Assembly (NCBI GenBank): GCA_001464385.1
Contig: LNFB01000366.1
Span: 1 to 34,899, forward strand
DNA: 34,899 nt
From: Deltaproteobacteria bacterium Ga0077550
GTDB lineage: Bacteria > Myxococcota_A > Polyangia > Nannocystales > Nannocystaceae
Direction of reading: 5' to 3'
How positions within the stretch are numbered: position 1 is the first letter of the stretch; each line of letters starts with the position of its first letter. The notes under the pieces were generated by a model that was given only the letters and a program-made list of their open reading frames with translations, was not told where the DNA came from and did no database searches. Positions 8,487-16,951 of this stretch are shown here, piece after piece. A program made the position numbers and the translations under genes.

Positions 8487-9716
8487 CTACGGTCGAAGGT
8501 CGCAGCGTGGGCGGGGCAGGCCGGATCGCGCGGCGTGGGCCTGGGCGTCGGCGTCTCGCCCGAGCTCGCACAGCGCGGCGACGCGCAGGCCGTCGGCCTC
8601 GCGGCGCAGCGCGCCGTCGGTGAAGCGCGCGTCGTAGCGGTCGAGCTCGGCGATCGCGGCGTCGGCGGACGTGCGGGCGAGGAGCTCGCGGACGCGGTCG
8701 AGCGCCGCGAGCTCGGCGGCCAGTGAGCGCTCCGTGGGCGCCTCGCGCAGGGCGGCCGGCGCGGCCGTGCGACCGTCGTTGCGCTCGGTGGCCGCGGCGA
8801 GGCGCGGCGTCACCGTGGGCGTGGGCGTCGGTCGTGTCGGCGCGACCGGGGACGCGGCGACCGTCGCGGCCCTCGGCAGGGTCGCTGGCGCCTCGACGGC
8901 CGCGGGATCGCTCGGCGCATCGGTCGACGCGGGTGTGCTGCCCGCGGTGGGTTCGTCGTCGATCGCCGCGGCGCCGGTCCACACCGCGACGCCGAGTCCA
9001 CCGACCAGCGCGAGCTTGGTCCATGCCCCGAGGCCCGCGGCGACGGGCACCACGGCGGGGCCGCTCGCGAGCTTCGCGACCACCAGCGCCCAGGCCCGAC
9101 GCGCGCGCTCCGGGGCGAGGCGCGGTCGCGGTCGCGCCGCCACGATCGCGGCGTCGAGCTCGATGCGCGGCGGTCCGTGCAATCGATCGAGCGCGGTCGC
9201 GACGCTTGCCCGCGCGGCCCGCAGCCGCGAGTAGATCGTCCGCGGGTTCTCGCCGACCATGTCCGCGATCACGGGCACCGTGAGCTCCTCGAGCTCCGCG
9301 AGCACGAACACCACGCGCTTGTGCTCGTCGAGTCGATCGAGCAGCGACTCGAGGATCGCCCGGGCCTGCCCGCGCGCGGCGAGCTCCTCGAGATCCTCGG
9401 GGATCGCCCGCGGCATGCGCTGCAGCAGCGCGTCGCGGCGCGCGTGCTTGCGGCGGCGGTTCGACGCCACGCGCAGCGCGATCGAGTACAGCCACGTGCG
9501 CACGGCGGCGCGGCCCTCGAACTCGCCGAGTCGCCGGTGGGCGACGACGAAGACGTCCTGCGCGGCGTCTTCGACGTCGGCCTCGTCGACGCCGAGCCGC
9601 CGCAGCACCGCCCACACGAACTCGACGTGCTCGCGGTAGATCTGGGCCAGGGGACTCGCGTCGGCCCCGAACTCGGACGTGGATTCCACCGTTGAGGCCT
9701 TGGTGTCGCGAGGCAC
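8487..9716 (-). CDS. ECF-type sigma factor with C-terminal membrane segment and repeat-like tail
   Basis: A protein of about 409 aa. Region sigma2 is residues 26-92 (YREHVEFVWAVLRRLG, AAQDVFVVAHRRL, TWLYSIALRVASNRRRK) and region sigma4 is about 117-172 (RVVFVLAELEELTVPVIADM, IYSRLRAARASV). A basic linker follows, then a hydrophobic, probably transmembrane stretch at 219-252, a Pro/Thr/Ala-rich linker, and a helical tail with a TPR-like unit (ADAAIAELDRYDARFTDGAL). In related bacteria this tail is, as I recall, usually a separate membrane protein encoded beside the sigma gene; here the two are fused. The start is uncertain: GTG 9716 is used, and GTG 9689 is also possible. The gene lies 38 bases downstream of the secreted protein at 9755-10741 and probably shares its transcript. 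Its stop is 5 bases from that of the convergent regulator. Confidence 0.82.
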   Translation of the reverse strand: MPRDTKASTVESTSEFGADASPLAQIYREHVEFVWAVLRRLGVDEADVEDAAQDVFVVAHRRLGEFEGRAAVRTWLYSIALRVASNRRRKHARRDALLQRMPRAIPEDLEELAARGQARAILESLLDRLDEHKRVVFVLAELEELTVPVIADMVGENPRTIYSRLRAARASVATALDRLHGPPRIELDAAIVAARPRPRLAPERARRAWALVVAKLASGPAVVPVAAGLGAWTKLALVGGLGVAVWTGAAAIDDEPTAGSTPASTDAPSDPAAVEAPATLPRAATVAASPVAPTRPTPTPTVTPRLAAATERNDGRTAAPAALREAPTERSLAAELAALDRVRELLARTSADAAIAELDRYDARFTDGALRREADGLRVAALCELGRDADAQAHAARSGLPRPRCDLRP

Positions 9717-9754
9717 GGCGATCTCGCTCGCGACCGACGGGAAATCGTCGAAAC

Positions 9755-10741
9755 CTACCGTAGCACGGCTTGCAGGCCCACGAGCGCGGTCGCGCTGGCC
9801 TGACCTGTGCGGTGGACCGGGCCGACCGCGTCGAGGTGGAAGCCCGGTCGGCGCAGGTGGGCGTGGCCCTCGACGCGGGCGAACGCGCCGAGCCACCGCA
9901 CGATCGCGACCTCGAGGCCGGTCGCCGCGACCGCCGAGGCCCAGGGCTGCGTCGCCGCCGTGCTCGCGACCGCGCTGCCGCGACCGCGGCCCCCGATCGC
10001 GCCGGCGGCGACGCCGACGCAGGCCATGGGGCGCACGCGGCCCACGGCCGGTGCGAAGCAGCCGCGCAGCACGGCGGTGGCCAACCACAGCTGCGCGCCC
10101 GCATCGGGGGCGACGGTGGTGCGCTGCCGGGGGATCGCCAGGGCGCCGAGCTCCATCCGCAGCGCGCGTCGGGCAGGGAGCACGACGTCGACGCCGATCG
10201 CCGCGCCGATCCGGGGAAGCGCGCCGAACCATGCGCCGACGCTCGGGCGCAGGGCGACGCCGAACGGAGCTCGGCTCGACGTCGTCGCGGGTGCGTCGCG
10301 CGGGGTGGCGGGCGGCGTCGACGGGCGCGACCACGGCGACGCGATCGACGGTCCCGCCGGAGACGCGGGCGGGGGCACGCCCGGCGCGGGCGCCTGCTCG
10401 GCGAGGAACACCGGATCGAGGGCGACGGCGACGATGAGCGCGGTGGCCTCGGCGAGCTCGTCGCAGCGGTCGGACGTCACGTCGCGGCGCCAGCTCGGGC
10501 CACCCGGTCGCGCGAGCGCGAGGGTCAGCGCGTACCCGGTGCCGACCGCGGCCACCCGTGCGTCCACGCGCACGGGGGCCGGCACGGGAGTCGGACCGAT
10601 CTGCGCCGGCGTGCGCGCGGCGATGCGGGCCGCGGTCGCCTCCGCGTCGGGACACGGGGCCGGCGCGTCCCAGTGCAGGTCGACCGGCGCGGCGACCGAG
10701 ACCGCCGATCCCAACATCCACTGCAGCATCCACGGGCCCAT
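9755..10741 (-). CDS. Secreted protein, possibly outer-membrane beta-barrel
   Basis: A 328-aa protein with no recognised family. The ATG at 10741 gives a hydrophobic N-terminus (MGPWMLQWMLGSAVSVAA) that reads as a signal peptide, ahead of the mature start PVDLHWDAPAPCPDAE. Residues about 20-120 form a small domain with two cysteines (APCPDA, DRCDEL). A Pro/Ala/Ser-rich linker follows. The last 150 residues alternate polar and hydrophobic residues with many glycines and aromatics, as in a small outer-membrane barrel. The frame runs further upstream to 10822, but that would remove the signal peptide. It precedes the membrane-linked sigma factor gene, so the two may form a surface-signalling pair. 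Function is unknown. Confidence 0.7.
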   Translation of the reverse strand: MGPWMLQWMLGSAVSVAAPVDLHWDAPAPCPDAEATAARIAARTPAQIGPTPVPAPVRVDARVAAVGTGYALTLALARPGGPSWRRDVTSDRCDELAEATALIVAVALDPVFLAEQAPAPGVPPPASPAGPSIASPWSRPSTPPATPRDAPATTSSRAPFGVALRPSVGAWFGALPRIGAAIGVDVVLPARRALRMELGALAIPRQRTTVAPDAGAQLWLATAVLRGCFAPAVGRVRPMACVGVAAGAIGGRGRGSAVASTAATQPWASAVAATGLEVAIVRWLGAFARVEGHAHLRRPGFHLDAVGPVHRTGQASATALVGLQAVLR

Positions 10742-10812
10742 CCGGCGCGGGGAGCATACCGCGGGCGAGCACGCGTGCGGCCGCTCGCGATCGGGTTGAT
10801 ACTTCGCGACCC
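10742..10812. promoter_or_regulatory. Divergent promoter region
   Basis: This 71-base gap separates two divergent genes. TATGCT on the minus strand (10758-10753) ends 11 bases before the ATG at 10741. GATACT on the plus strand (10798-10803) ends 9 bases before the ATG at 10813. No convincing -35 accompanies either. Both starts would have very short or absent leaders. Confidence 0.4.
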
Positions 10813-12036
10813 ATGGCGACACGAAGGGGCATGCATCGCTTGGGTTGTGCCCTCGTCCTCGTCCCGCTGGCGTCCGTCGCCTGCGTCACCCCCTCCCAGT
10901 CCCTCGGCGCCGGTGAGAGCACCGGCACCGCGATGGACACCTCGTCGAGCGCGGAGGGCTCGACGGGCGAGCCTCCGATGTGCGCGCCGGATCCCGCCTT
11001 CACCTGCACGGCGCCGTACAACGGATCCTTCGGCGAGTGCGGGGGCTTCGACTTCGACGCGAACTGTTGCCGACGCCCGACCTGTGGCGGCGACGAGGAT
11101 TGCGTCGAGGGCGAGTCGTGCGTCGGCGTCGGCACGAGCGGCCTGTCGTGCGCCGACACGGAGTTCGACGGACAGACCGTGTGCTCGTGCAGCGCGGACC
11201 CGGGGGGACCGTCGCGGAGGGTCTGCATGCCGAGCACGCCCGCGGCCGAGGACTGGTGCGCGGTGTACGAGGACGAGGCCGCGTGCACCGGAGCGGCGCC
11301 GATGGACGTCCCGCCGACCTCACACTTCTGCGCGTGGCTCGACGTGACGGTCCTGGTCGCCGACGCCGAGAACGACGTCTGCGAGGTCGGCGCGACCGAG
11401 CCGCGGTGCATCACCGTCGAGCAGGGCACCGATCCCGGCTGTGGCTACTTCGCCTGCGCGCTCCCGCCATCGCTCTTGTTCGGGTCGCCCGTGGCGCGGA
11501 CCGTCGACGGTGCGATCGAGGTGTTCGGCCTGGACGATCAGCTGTGCGCAGTCGGTACGCCCGTCGGCGACTGGATCCCCGCCGACGACGCGAGCCTCGG
11601 CCCGTGCGCGTTCGACTGCGAGGACCTCGGTCCGTGCGATCTCCCCTTCGCCGACCTCGTCGCGATGCACGCCGAGCAGAGCAAGGACGCGCCGGTCGAC
11701 GACTGCGGCCATGTCACGCTCGAGGATCCGATCGAGCTCTGGCAGGTCGCGCACGAGTGCGCCGTCGAACACGCGGACGCCGACCTCGGCTTCACGGTGA
11801 TCGCCGAGGGACAGAGCATCGACTCGATCGTGGAGGTCGCGTTCGTGGGGTTGCAGGGCGAGACCTACGGCACGACGCGGTTCGACTCGGACAGCGGTGG
11901 CGTCGATTCCACGACGCGCTACCAGACGGGCGGCACCGGGCTGGTCGCGGTGCCGGGGTGCACGCTGGAGGTCGGGGATCTGTGCCTGCAGATGGTGGAC
12001 CCGGGTGAGACCATCCAGATCTGTCCGCCCGCGTGA
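10813..12036 (+). CDS. Cys-rich surface lipoprotein of unknown function
   Basis: A 407-aa lipoprotein. The signal peptide ends at the lipobox SVAC with Cys24 (Cys18 if translation begins at the second ATG, 10831). A short Ser/Thr/Gly linker (STGTAMDTSSSAEGSTGEPP) follows. The mature part has more than 20 cysteines: residues about 55-130 resemble the small disulfide-rich EGF/dickkopf-like modules of myxobacterial lipoproteins (CGGDEDCVEGESCVG), and later parts carry pairs such as CAFDCEDLGPCDLP. No catalytic motif is visible. The promoter geometry favours the ATG at 10813, while AAGGGG sits too close to 10831 to be a good ribosome binding site. It is probably an outer-surface protein; the role is unknown. 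Confidence 0.82.
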   Translation: MATRRGMHRLGCALVLVPLASVACVTPSQSLGAGESTGTAMDTSSSAEGSTGEPPMCAPDPAFTCTAPYNGSFGECGGFDFDANCCRRPTCGGDEDCVEGESCVGVGTSGLSCADTEFDGQTVCSCSADPGGPSRRVCMPSTPAAEDWCAVYEDEAACTGAAPMDVPPTSHFCAWLDVTVLVADAENDVCEVGATEPRCITVEQGTDPGCGYFACALPPSLLFGSPVARTVDGAIEVFGLDDQLCAVGTPVGDWIPADDASLGPCAFDCEDLGPCDLPFADLVAMHAEQSKDAPVDDCGHVTLEDPIELWQVAHECAVEHADADLGFTVIAEGQSIDSIVEVAFVGLQGETYGTTRFDSDSGGVDSTTRYQTGGTGLVAVPGCTLEVGDLCLQMVDPGETIQICPPA

Positions 12037-12131
12037 CGGCGGTGCAACGGCCGATCGATCGCCGTGGCGTGGCGCACAGCGCCGGCGCGCGCGGTGACAC
12101 AAATCGCCGCGTTCGTGGTTCAAAGGCCCGC

Positions 12132-13934
12132 ATGCCGCCGCTCCACCCGCGCCGCTCGATCCTCCGTTGCGTCCCCGTCACAGGCCCCGGCCTGCTCGCG
12201 ACGCTGCTCGGCTGCGGAGGCGACGACGCCGCGGCCGCGCAGGGGACCACGGGTTCCGACGCGAGCACGAGCGGCGCGCCGGCGACGATCACGGCGGGCG
12301 ACCCGAGCAGCGGGGCGGCCGACACGAGCAGCGGCGCCGCCGAGTCGAGCTCCGGATCCACGGGCGAGGCGTCCACCGACTCGAGCAGCACGGGCGACAC
12401 CGCGGGCGATGGGCTGGGCGACGACTCGATCGCGCGGATCCACGACGCGGTCGAGGCCACCCTCGGCACGGGGTACGCGACGGGCTGCAGCGTCGCCGTC
12501 TGGCGCGACGGCGCGGTGATCTACGCCGAGGGCTTCGGCACCAAGGACGAGGCCGGCGATCCGGTGTCGCCCGACACGCTGTTCCAGATCGGATCCGACA
12601 CGAAGAAGATGACGGCGATCGCCCTGCTGCAGCAGATCGACGCCGGCGGCGTCGCGCTCGAGACGACCGTCGCGGAGCTGCTGCCGACGATCGAGCTGGC
12701 GGCGTCGCCGGGCACCTTCGACACGCTGTCGATCGATCGGCTCCTGTCGCACCGCTCGGGGCTCTTCGACTACACGCCGTGGAGCGAGGCGCCGGACGAC
12801 GCCGAGCTGCAGCTGCGCACGACGACGACGTTCGCCGCGAACGAGTACGCGATGATGCCGCCGGGCGTCGCGTTCGACTACAGCAACCCGAACTTCGCGC
12901 TGGCCGGCGTGCTGATCGAGACGCTCGCGGCGCGGCCGTGGGCCGACGTGGTGATCGACGACATCGCGGCGCCCCTGGGGATGGACCACACCTACGCGCG
13001 GCGCGACGACATGCTGGCGGCGGAACTCGACATCGCGAGCGGGTTCGGCCCGATCTACGACTCGGATCTCGACACGTTCGATCTCATCGCGCTGTTCAGC
13101 ATCGGGGTGACGGGGGCCGGCTGGACGACGCCCGAGGACCACGTCGACAACGCGTTCACCCGCCCGGCGGGCCTGGTGTGGTCGACCGCGACCGACATGG
13201 CCACGCTCGCGGGCTTCCTCGTCGAGGGCGACGACGCCGTGCTGTCCGACGCGCTGCGGCTGCAGATGCAGACCGGGCAGGTCGCGCTGGGGCCGGGGCT
13301 GGATCCCGCCGACGCGGGCTACGGCTACGGGCTCATGGCGGTGCGCGGGCTCAACGGGCCGCAGGGCTATCGCGACGTGCCGGTCGTCCAGCACGGCGGC
13401 AACACCCTCGACATGACGTCGACCTTCATCCTGCTGCCGGAGCAGGGCGTCGCGCTGTCGATCCTGTCGAACGGTGCGGGCGACGACATGACGCTCGTGG
13501 CCGCGGTCGCGCTCGAGGAGGCCGCCGCCGGGCGCCTGCCCGAGCCCAGCGATCCGCCGACCCTGGTCGAGCCGCCCGCCGACGATCTGTCGGTGTACGC
13601 CGGCACCTTCGGCGATCGTGCGCTCGGCGCTGCCACGCTCACCTGCCAGCTCGAGATCGAGGTGCCGCTGCTCGACGCGCTCGGGGCCGAGGTGGATCCG
13701 GTGCTGATGCCGGTGTACCGCGACGTGTTCGTGATGAACGTCGGCGGTGGACAGCTCGACCTGTCGTTCTACCCCGGCCTCGACGCGGCCCCGAACCAGT
13801 ACGCGGTGAACCGCAGCTTCGTGTTCACGCGCGACGGCGCCGGCGCGCCGCCGATCCCGAGCCTGCGCGCGCCGGGCCGCGCGCCGCTGCACGTCGATCG
13901 CCACCGGCCGCTGTCGCTGCCGCGCTGGCGGTGA
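12132..13934 (+). CDS. Serine beta-lactamase-like lipoprotein (class C / penicillin-binding fold)
   Basis: A 600-aa lipoprotein. The signal peptide ends in the lipobox LLGC with Cys28. Residues 29-95 are a Ser/Thr/Gly/Ala linker, followed by a beta-lactamase/D-Ala-D-Ala peptidase domain. The active-site motifs are present: SxxK at Ser155-Lys158 (GSDTKK), YxN at Tyr250-Asn252 (FDYSNPN), and HxG at His421 (VQHGGNT). This set fits the class C/esterase/DD-peptidase superfamily, so the activity could be hydrolysis of an ester, a D-peptide or a beta-lactam; the sequence does not decide. The frame opens at 12033, but the ATG at 12132 begins the signal peptide. The last 25 residues are basic and Pro-rich and look non-globular. 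Confidence 0.88.
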   Translation: MPPLHPRRSILRCVPVTGPGLLATLLGCGGDDAAAAQGTTGSDASTSGAPATITAGDPSSGAADTSSGAAESSSGSTGEASTDSSSTGDTAGDGLGDDSIARIHDAVEATLGTGYATGCSVAVWRDGAVIYAEGFGTKDEAGDPVSPDTLFQIGSDTKKMTAIALLQQIDAGGVALETTVAELLPTIELAASPGTFDTLSIDRLLSHRSGLFDYTPWSEAPDDAELQLRTTTTFAANEYAMMPPGVAFDYSNPNFALAGVLIETLAARPWADVVIDDIAAPLGMDHTYARRDDMLAAELDIASGFGPIYDSDLDTFDLIALFSIGVTGAGWTTPEDHVDNAFTRPAGLVWSTATDMATLAGFLVEGDDAVLSDALRLQMQTGQVALGPGLDPADAGYGYGLMAVRGLNGPQGYRDVPVVQHGGNTLDMTSTFILLPEQGVALSILSNGAGDDMTLVAAVALEEAAAGRLPEPSDPPTLVEPPADDLSVYAGTFGDRALGAATLTCQLEIEVPLLDALGAEVDPVLMPVYRDVFVMNVGGGQLDLSFYPGLDAAPNQYAVNRSFVFTRDGAGAPPIPSLRAPGRAPLHVDRHRPLSLPRWR

Positions 13935-14029
13935 CGGTGGTGCGCGGGGGCTTCGCGACGCCGTCGATCCCGGTCGGCGCGGTTGCCGAGGTGCTGCGGA
14001 CCGGCGCGCGTTTCGGGCAGACTCGTGCG

Positions 14030-14797
14030 GTGATCGACGCGTTCCCCTCGCTCCGCGGCCGGCCCACCGTAGAGCTCGTCCTCCTCGAGGCCCTGTTCGA
14101 CGCGGTCCCCGACGTGGTGTTCTTCGTCAAGGACGCGGAGGCGCGCTACGTGGCGGTCAACCGCACCCTGGTCGCGCGAGCGGGCGTCGGATCGAAGGAT
14201 GCGTTGCGTGGACGCCGTGCGGACGAGGTGTTCCCGACGCCGGCCGGGGTGCGCTACACGGAGCAGGATCTCCAGGTGCTCCGGACCGGCCGGCCCGTGC
14301 TCGAACGGCTGGAGCTGCACCAGTACATCGGTAGGAAGCCGGGCTGGTGCTCGACCTCGAAGTTCCCGACGTCGGACGGATGTGGGGTCGTCGGCGTGTC
14401 GCGCGACCTCGGTCGGCCCGACGATCGCCACCCCGAGTTCGCCCGACTCGCGGCGGCGATCGGGGATCTCGAAGCGGCGTTCGGTGAGGCGGTGCGGATC
14501 GCTGCCGTCGCGCGGCGCCGTGGGCTGTCGTTGGACACCTTCGAACGGCTGGCGAAGGAGGTGCTCGGGTTGTCGCCGCGGGACCTGTTGGTCCGGCGGC
14601 GCATCGAACACGCGACGATGATGCTGCGCGACACCGACGAGGGCGTCGCTGCGATCGCGGTGGCGTGCGGCTACTCCGATCACAGTGCGTTCTCACGGCA
14701 GTTCAAGGCCGCCGTCGGCGTGACACCGTCGCAGTACCGCGCTGGCGTCACCGACCGGCCGTCACCGCGAACCCCAGCGCGCCGTCGCCATCGGTGA
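14030..14797 (+). CDS. PAS-domain AraC-family transcriptional regulator
   Basis: A 255-aa regulator. Residues 20-130 are a PAS domain (LFDAVPDVVFFVKDAEARYVAVN, then the closing strand GCGVVGVSRDLG). Residues about 160-245 are a double AraC helix-turn-helix: LSLDTFERLAKEVLGLSP and the signature IAVACGYSDHSAFSRQFKAAVG. No membrane segment is present, so it senses a cytoplasmic ligand or cofactor; nothing shows which one. The GTG at 14030 is chosen because the frame upstream of it is antisense-like filler; CAGACT (14018-14023) ends 6 bases before it and could be the -10 of a leaderless mRNA. The 3' end overlaps the convergent metalloprotease gene by 50 bases. It may regulate its lipoprotein neighbours. 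Confidence 0.85.
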   Translation: MIDAFPSLRGRPTVELVLLEALFDAVPDVVFFVKDAEARYVAVNRTLVARAGVGSKDALRGRRADEVFPTPAGVRYTEQDLQVLRTGRPVLERLELHQYIGRKPGWCSTSKFPTSDGCGVVGVSRDLGRPDDRHPEFARLAAAIGDLEAAFGEAVRIAAVARRRGLSLDTFERLAKEVLGLSPRDLLVRRRIEHATMMLRDTDEGVAAIAVACGYSDHSAFSRQFKAAVGVTPSQYRAGVTDRPSPRTPARRRHR

Positions 14798-16484
14798 CCT
14801 CGCATCGCACGACGTCGCGCGCCCGCGGCACCTCGACCTCCACCGAGTCGTAGTGCCAGGCGCGGAGGCTGCCGTCGGGCATGCGGAGGTCGTGGACCGC
14901 CGTCGAGCGCCGCGCTGGGAGATCGATCGGTCCGTTCGCGCCGGTGCACCGCGCCACGACGGACGTCCCGTGGAGTCGCCCCGCGGACCGGGTGGTCCGG
15001 ATGCGTCCATCGGGATCGAAGGTCGCGCGCACGACGTCGAACTCCTGCAATCCGCTCGTGTGCATCGTCGACGCCGACCACGCTCCGACCACGCGGACGC
15101 GCTCCGCGACCGCGCGATACGTGTACGCGCTGACCCAGTAGGGATACGCGTAGCTCATCATGTCGCTGAAGCTGCCTTGGTTCGCCGACGGCAGGCCATC
15201 GCAGGGCGAGCCCGTGGGCGGGATCAGCATCGCGTTGGCATCGACCCACGGGATCCCGATGTCCTGATCGTTGGAGTACCCGCTCTGGGGCATGAGGCCG
15301 GAGACGACACCCCAGCCCCACGTGTCGAGGGTGCCGCAGTTGCCGGTGTTCTCGCCCGGGTAGCCGTCGTCCTCGAAGGTGTGCGGGCGGCCGTGGTTGT
15401 GCCCCAGCTCGTGCGCGAACAGGTCGAATGTGAGGCCGTAGTCGCGCCACGTTCCGTTGGCGAACGTTCGCCGGTAGTCCATCTGATCGCCGCCCTCGAT
15501 CGAGATCGAGTAGCCGCCGGCGTCGGTGGGGAGCAGGCCGCCGTAGTACACCCACGGTGCGGCATCGTCGGCCTGGCGCACGGCCGGCAGCTCGTACTCC
15601 GCGGCGTCGAACTCGTTGCAGCTGGGGGAAGCCACCGGGTCGTGCACGTGCACGGTCAGGGCGGTGACTGGGTACGTGTTGAAGAGATACGCCTCGAGGT
15701 CGGCGAGGTCGGCGTCGGACACTTCGACCGCCGGGATGCCATCGCACGACAGCGGCACGATCATGACCTCGAGCACCATCGGGTCCTGCCACGCGCCGAG
15801 CTCGAGGAATCCGTCGGCGGGGATGCTCGCGCTGGGCATCGCCGAGCCGACCGGCTCGTCACCGGTTTCACGCAGCGACACACGCATGCCCGTGGCGCCC
15901 GCGGTGTCTTCGGCGTCGAGGCGCCACGTGAACCCGCCGTCGAGCGACGCGAAGTCGGCGGGTCCGTCGATCGATCGCGACGCGAGGTGGTTCGACACGG
16001 TCCCGTCGGCGTGCTCGATCTCGAGGTAGGCGTCGATCTCGCGCGGTGTGAAGTCGGTGGCGAGCACGTGGTCGGCGCGCACGAGCGCGGGGCGCCCGGC
16101 GATGACCGGGACGGCGAACGTCTCGGCGGAGCGCGGCGCACCGTCGGCGACGACGTGGATCCCCACGCCTTGGTTGAGTTCGACGGTGACGAGGCCGATA
16201 CCGCCGGCCAACGGCGTGGTCGGGGGCAAGACGTCGCCGGTGCTCTCGCCGTCATCGTCGGTTCCGCCGGTGTCGTCCGAAGCGGTGGCGGAGGACGTCG
16301 ACGGGGCGGTCGAGACGTCCCCGGGCTCGGTCGACACAATCGTCGCCGGGCCGATCTCGGTTCCGCCGGTGCCGTCGCCGCCGCCGGCCGCGTCCCCGCA
16401 CGCGGTCACGAGCCCGACGCAGACCGCCGGCGCGAAGCGAGCGGGGACGCGAACGTGGCGAGGGGGGAAGGGCTCGTCCGTCAT
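14748..16484 (-). CDS. Metzincin-like zinc metalloprotease lipoprotein
   Basis: A 578-aa predicted lipoprotein with lipobox VTAC (Cys29), then a Gly/Thr/Ser/Asp linker to about residue 85. The catalytic site is the extended zinc motif HELGHNHGRPH (His358, Glu359, His362, His368), and DMMSYAYPYW downstream is a plausible Met-turn, so this is a metzincin. The region before it (about 90-330) looks like beta-sandwich domains, and the C-terminal 110 residues are another beta-rich domain. A propeptide with a cysteine switch is not evident. It probably degrades extracellular protein at the cell surface, fitting a predatory or scavenging lifestyle, but the substrate is unknown. Its last 50 bases overlap the end of the PAS-AraC gene on the other strand. 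Confidence 0.88.
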   Translation of the reverse strand: MTDEPFPPRHVRVPARFAPAVCVGLVTACGDAAGGGDGTGGTEIGPATIVSTEPGDVSTAPSTSSATASDDTGGTDDDGESTGDVLPPTTPLAGGIGLVTVELNQGVGIHVVADGAPRSAETFAVPVIAGRPALVRADHVLATDFTPREIDAYLEIEHADGTVSNHLASRSIDGPADFASLDGGFTWRLDAEDTAGATGMRVSLRETGDEPVGSAMPSASIPADGFLELGAWQDPMVLEVMIVPLSCDGIPAVEVSDADLADLEAYLFNTYPVTALTVHVHDPVASPSCNEFDAAEYELPAVRQADDAAPWVYYGGLLPTDAGGYSISIEGGDQMDYRRTFANGTWRDYGLTFDLFAHELGHNHGRPHTFEDDGYPGENTGNCGTLDTWGWGVVSGLMPQSGYSNDQDIGIPWVDANAMLIPPTGSPCDGLPSANQGSFSDMMSYAYPYWVSAYTYRAVAERVRVVGAWSASTMHTSGLQEFDVVRATFDPDGRIRTTRSAGRLHGTSVVARCTGANGPIDLPARRSTAVHDLRMPDGSLRAWHYDSVEVEVPRARDVVRCEVTDGDGALGFAVTAGR

Positions 16485-16617
16485 CCCAGCACCATCGCAC
16501 GGCCGTCGATCCCGCGATGGATGGGGCTCGGCACGAACCGTCGGGAAAACGGCACACCGCCGATCGAATCGCGGCCATCCTCGGCAAGGATGCCGGCGCC
16601 CGTCGCAAGCTGGCCTC

Positions 16618-16647
16618 GCGAGCGCGAGCGCGAGCGCGCGTGCGCGC
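16618..16647. repeat. Short GCGAGC tandem repeat
   Basis: Three GCGAGC units (16618-16635) run into GCGCGTGCGCGC. The repeat lies in the 211-base stretch 16485-16695, where I see no gene, no convincing promoter and no other structure. Confidence 0.6.
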
Positions 16648-16695
16648 CGACCGGCCCCGCTTCGATGTCCGCGTCACGGAGCACGAGCGCCTGAC

Positions 16696-16803
16696 CGCCT
16701 CGTCTGCGGCACGATCGCGTCTCCTCTCGAGACCCCTTGCGGCAGGCGAGTCGCTCGGGTACGGTTCAACCACTTGTGAGTTGCAAGTGGTCGACCTCGG
16801 CGA
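16696..16803 (-). repeat. Inverted, decayed copy of the gst/hxlR control region (left arm)
   Basis: These 108 bases align without gaps to the reverse complement of 17619-17726, with about 16 mismatches by hand (about 85% identical); half of the mismatches fall in one 16-base block (16741-16756). Conserved parts are the palindrome ACCACTTG-N7-CAAGTGGT (16769-16791), the ribosome binding site AGAGGAG and the GTG start of hxlR on the minus strand. The hxlR reading frame in this copy stops after about 12 codons, and its -10 is lost. A gst-like promoter, TTGCGG-N17-TACGGT, remains on the plus strand. Confidence 0.85.
16769..16791. promoter_or_regulatory. HxlR-type operator, second copy
   Basis: ACCACTTG, 7 bases, CAAGTGGT. 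Both 8-base half-sites are identical to those at 17631-17653, while four of the seven spacer bases differ. That pattern is expected if a protein contacts the half-sites and selection keeps them. Confidence 0.6.
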
Positions 16804-16920
16804 TGGGCGGGCGACCTCGGCGGGCCGTGCTACGCCATCGACGACCAGACCGCCATCGTGGTCAGCGGCGACATCGTCGAGGTCGTCTCGGAAGGCCACT
16901 GGCGACGGTTCCCGGCCTGA
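16801..16920 (+). pseudogene. C-terminal remnant resembling peptidase E / GATase-1-like protein
   Basis: The frame from 16801 to the TGA at 16918-16920 encodes 39 residues including PCYAIDDQTAIVV and VEVVSEGHWRRF. This resembles the C-terminus of peptidase E-type (class I glutamine amidotransferase-like) proteins. The catalytic Ser/His region, which should lie upstream, is absent because the left arm of the inverted repeat adjoins directly. No start codon with a ribosome binding site is present, and TGA occurs in other frames. It is read as a gene remnant fused to a duplicated control region. The family match is from memory and rests on a short stretch. Confidence 0.45.
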
Positions 16921-16951
16921 CGGCGGATCCCGTCCCACGCCAGCTGGCCGG

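Noticed and set aside
9717..11429. Upstream extension of the sigma factor frame to 980 residues
   Set aside because: The extension runs antisense or out of frame through two clear genes and lacks domains; sigma region 2 begins near residue 26 of the shorter start.
16481..16684. Small frames on both strands in 16485-16695 (67 aa on minus, about 57 aa on plus)
   Set aside because: They have no ribosome binding site or family resemblance, and they run through a simple GCGAGC repeat.
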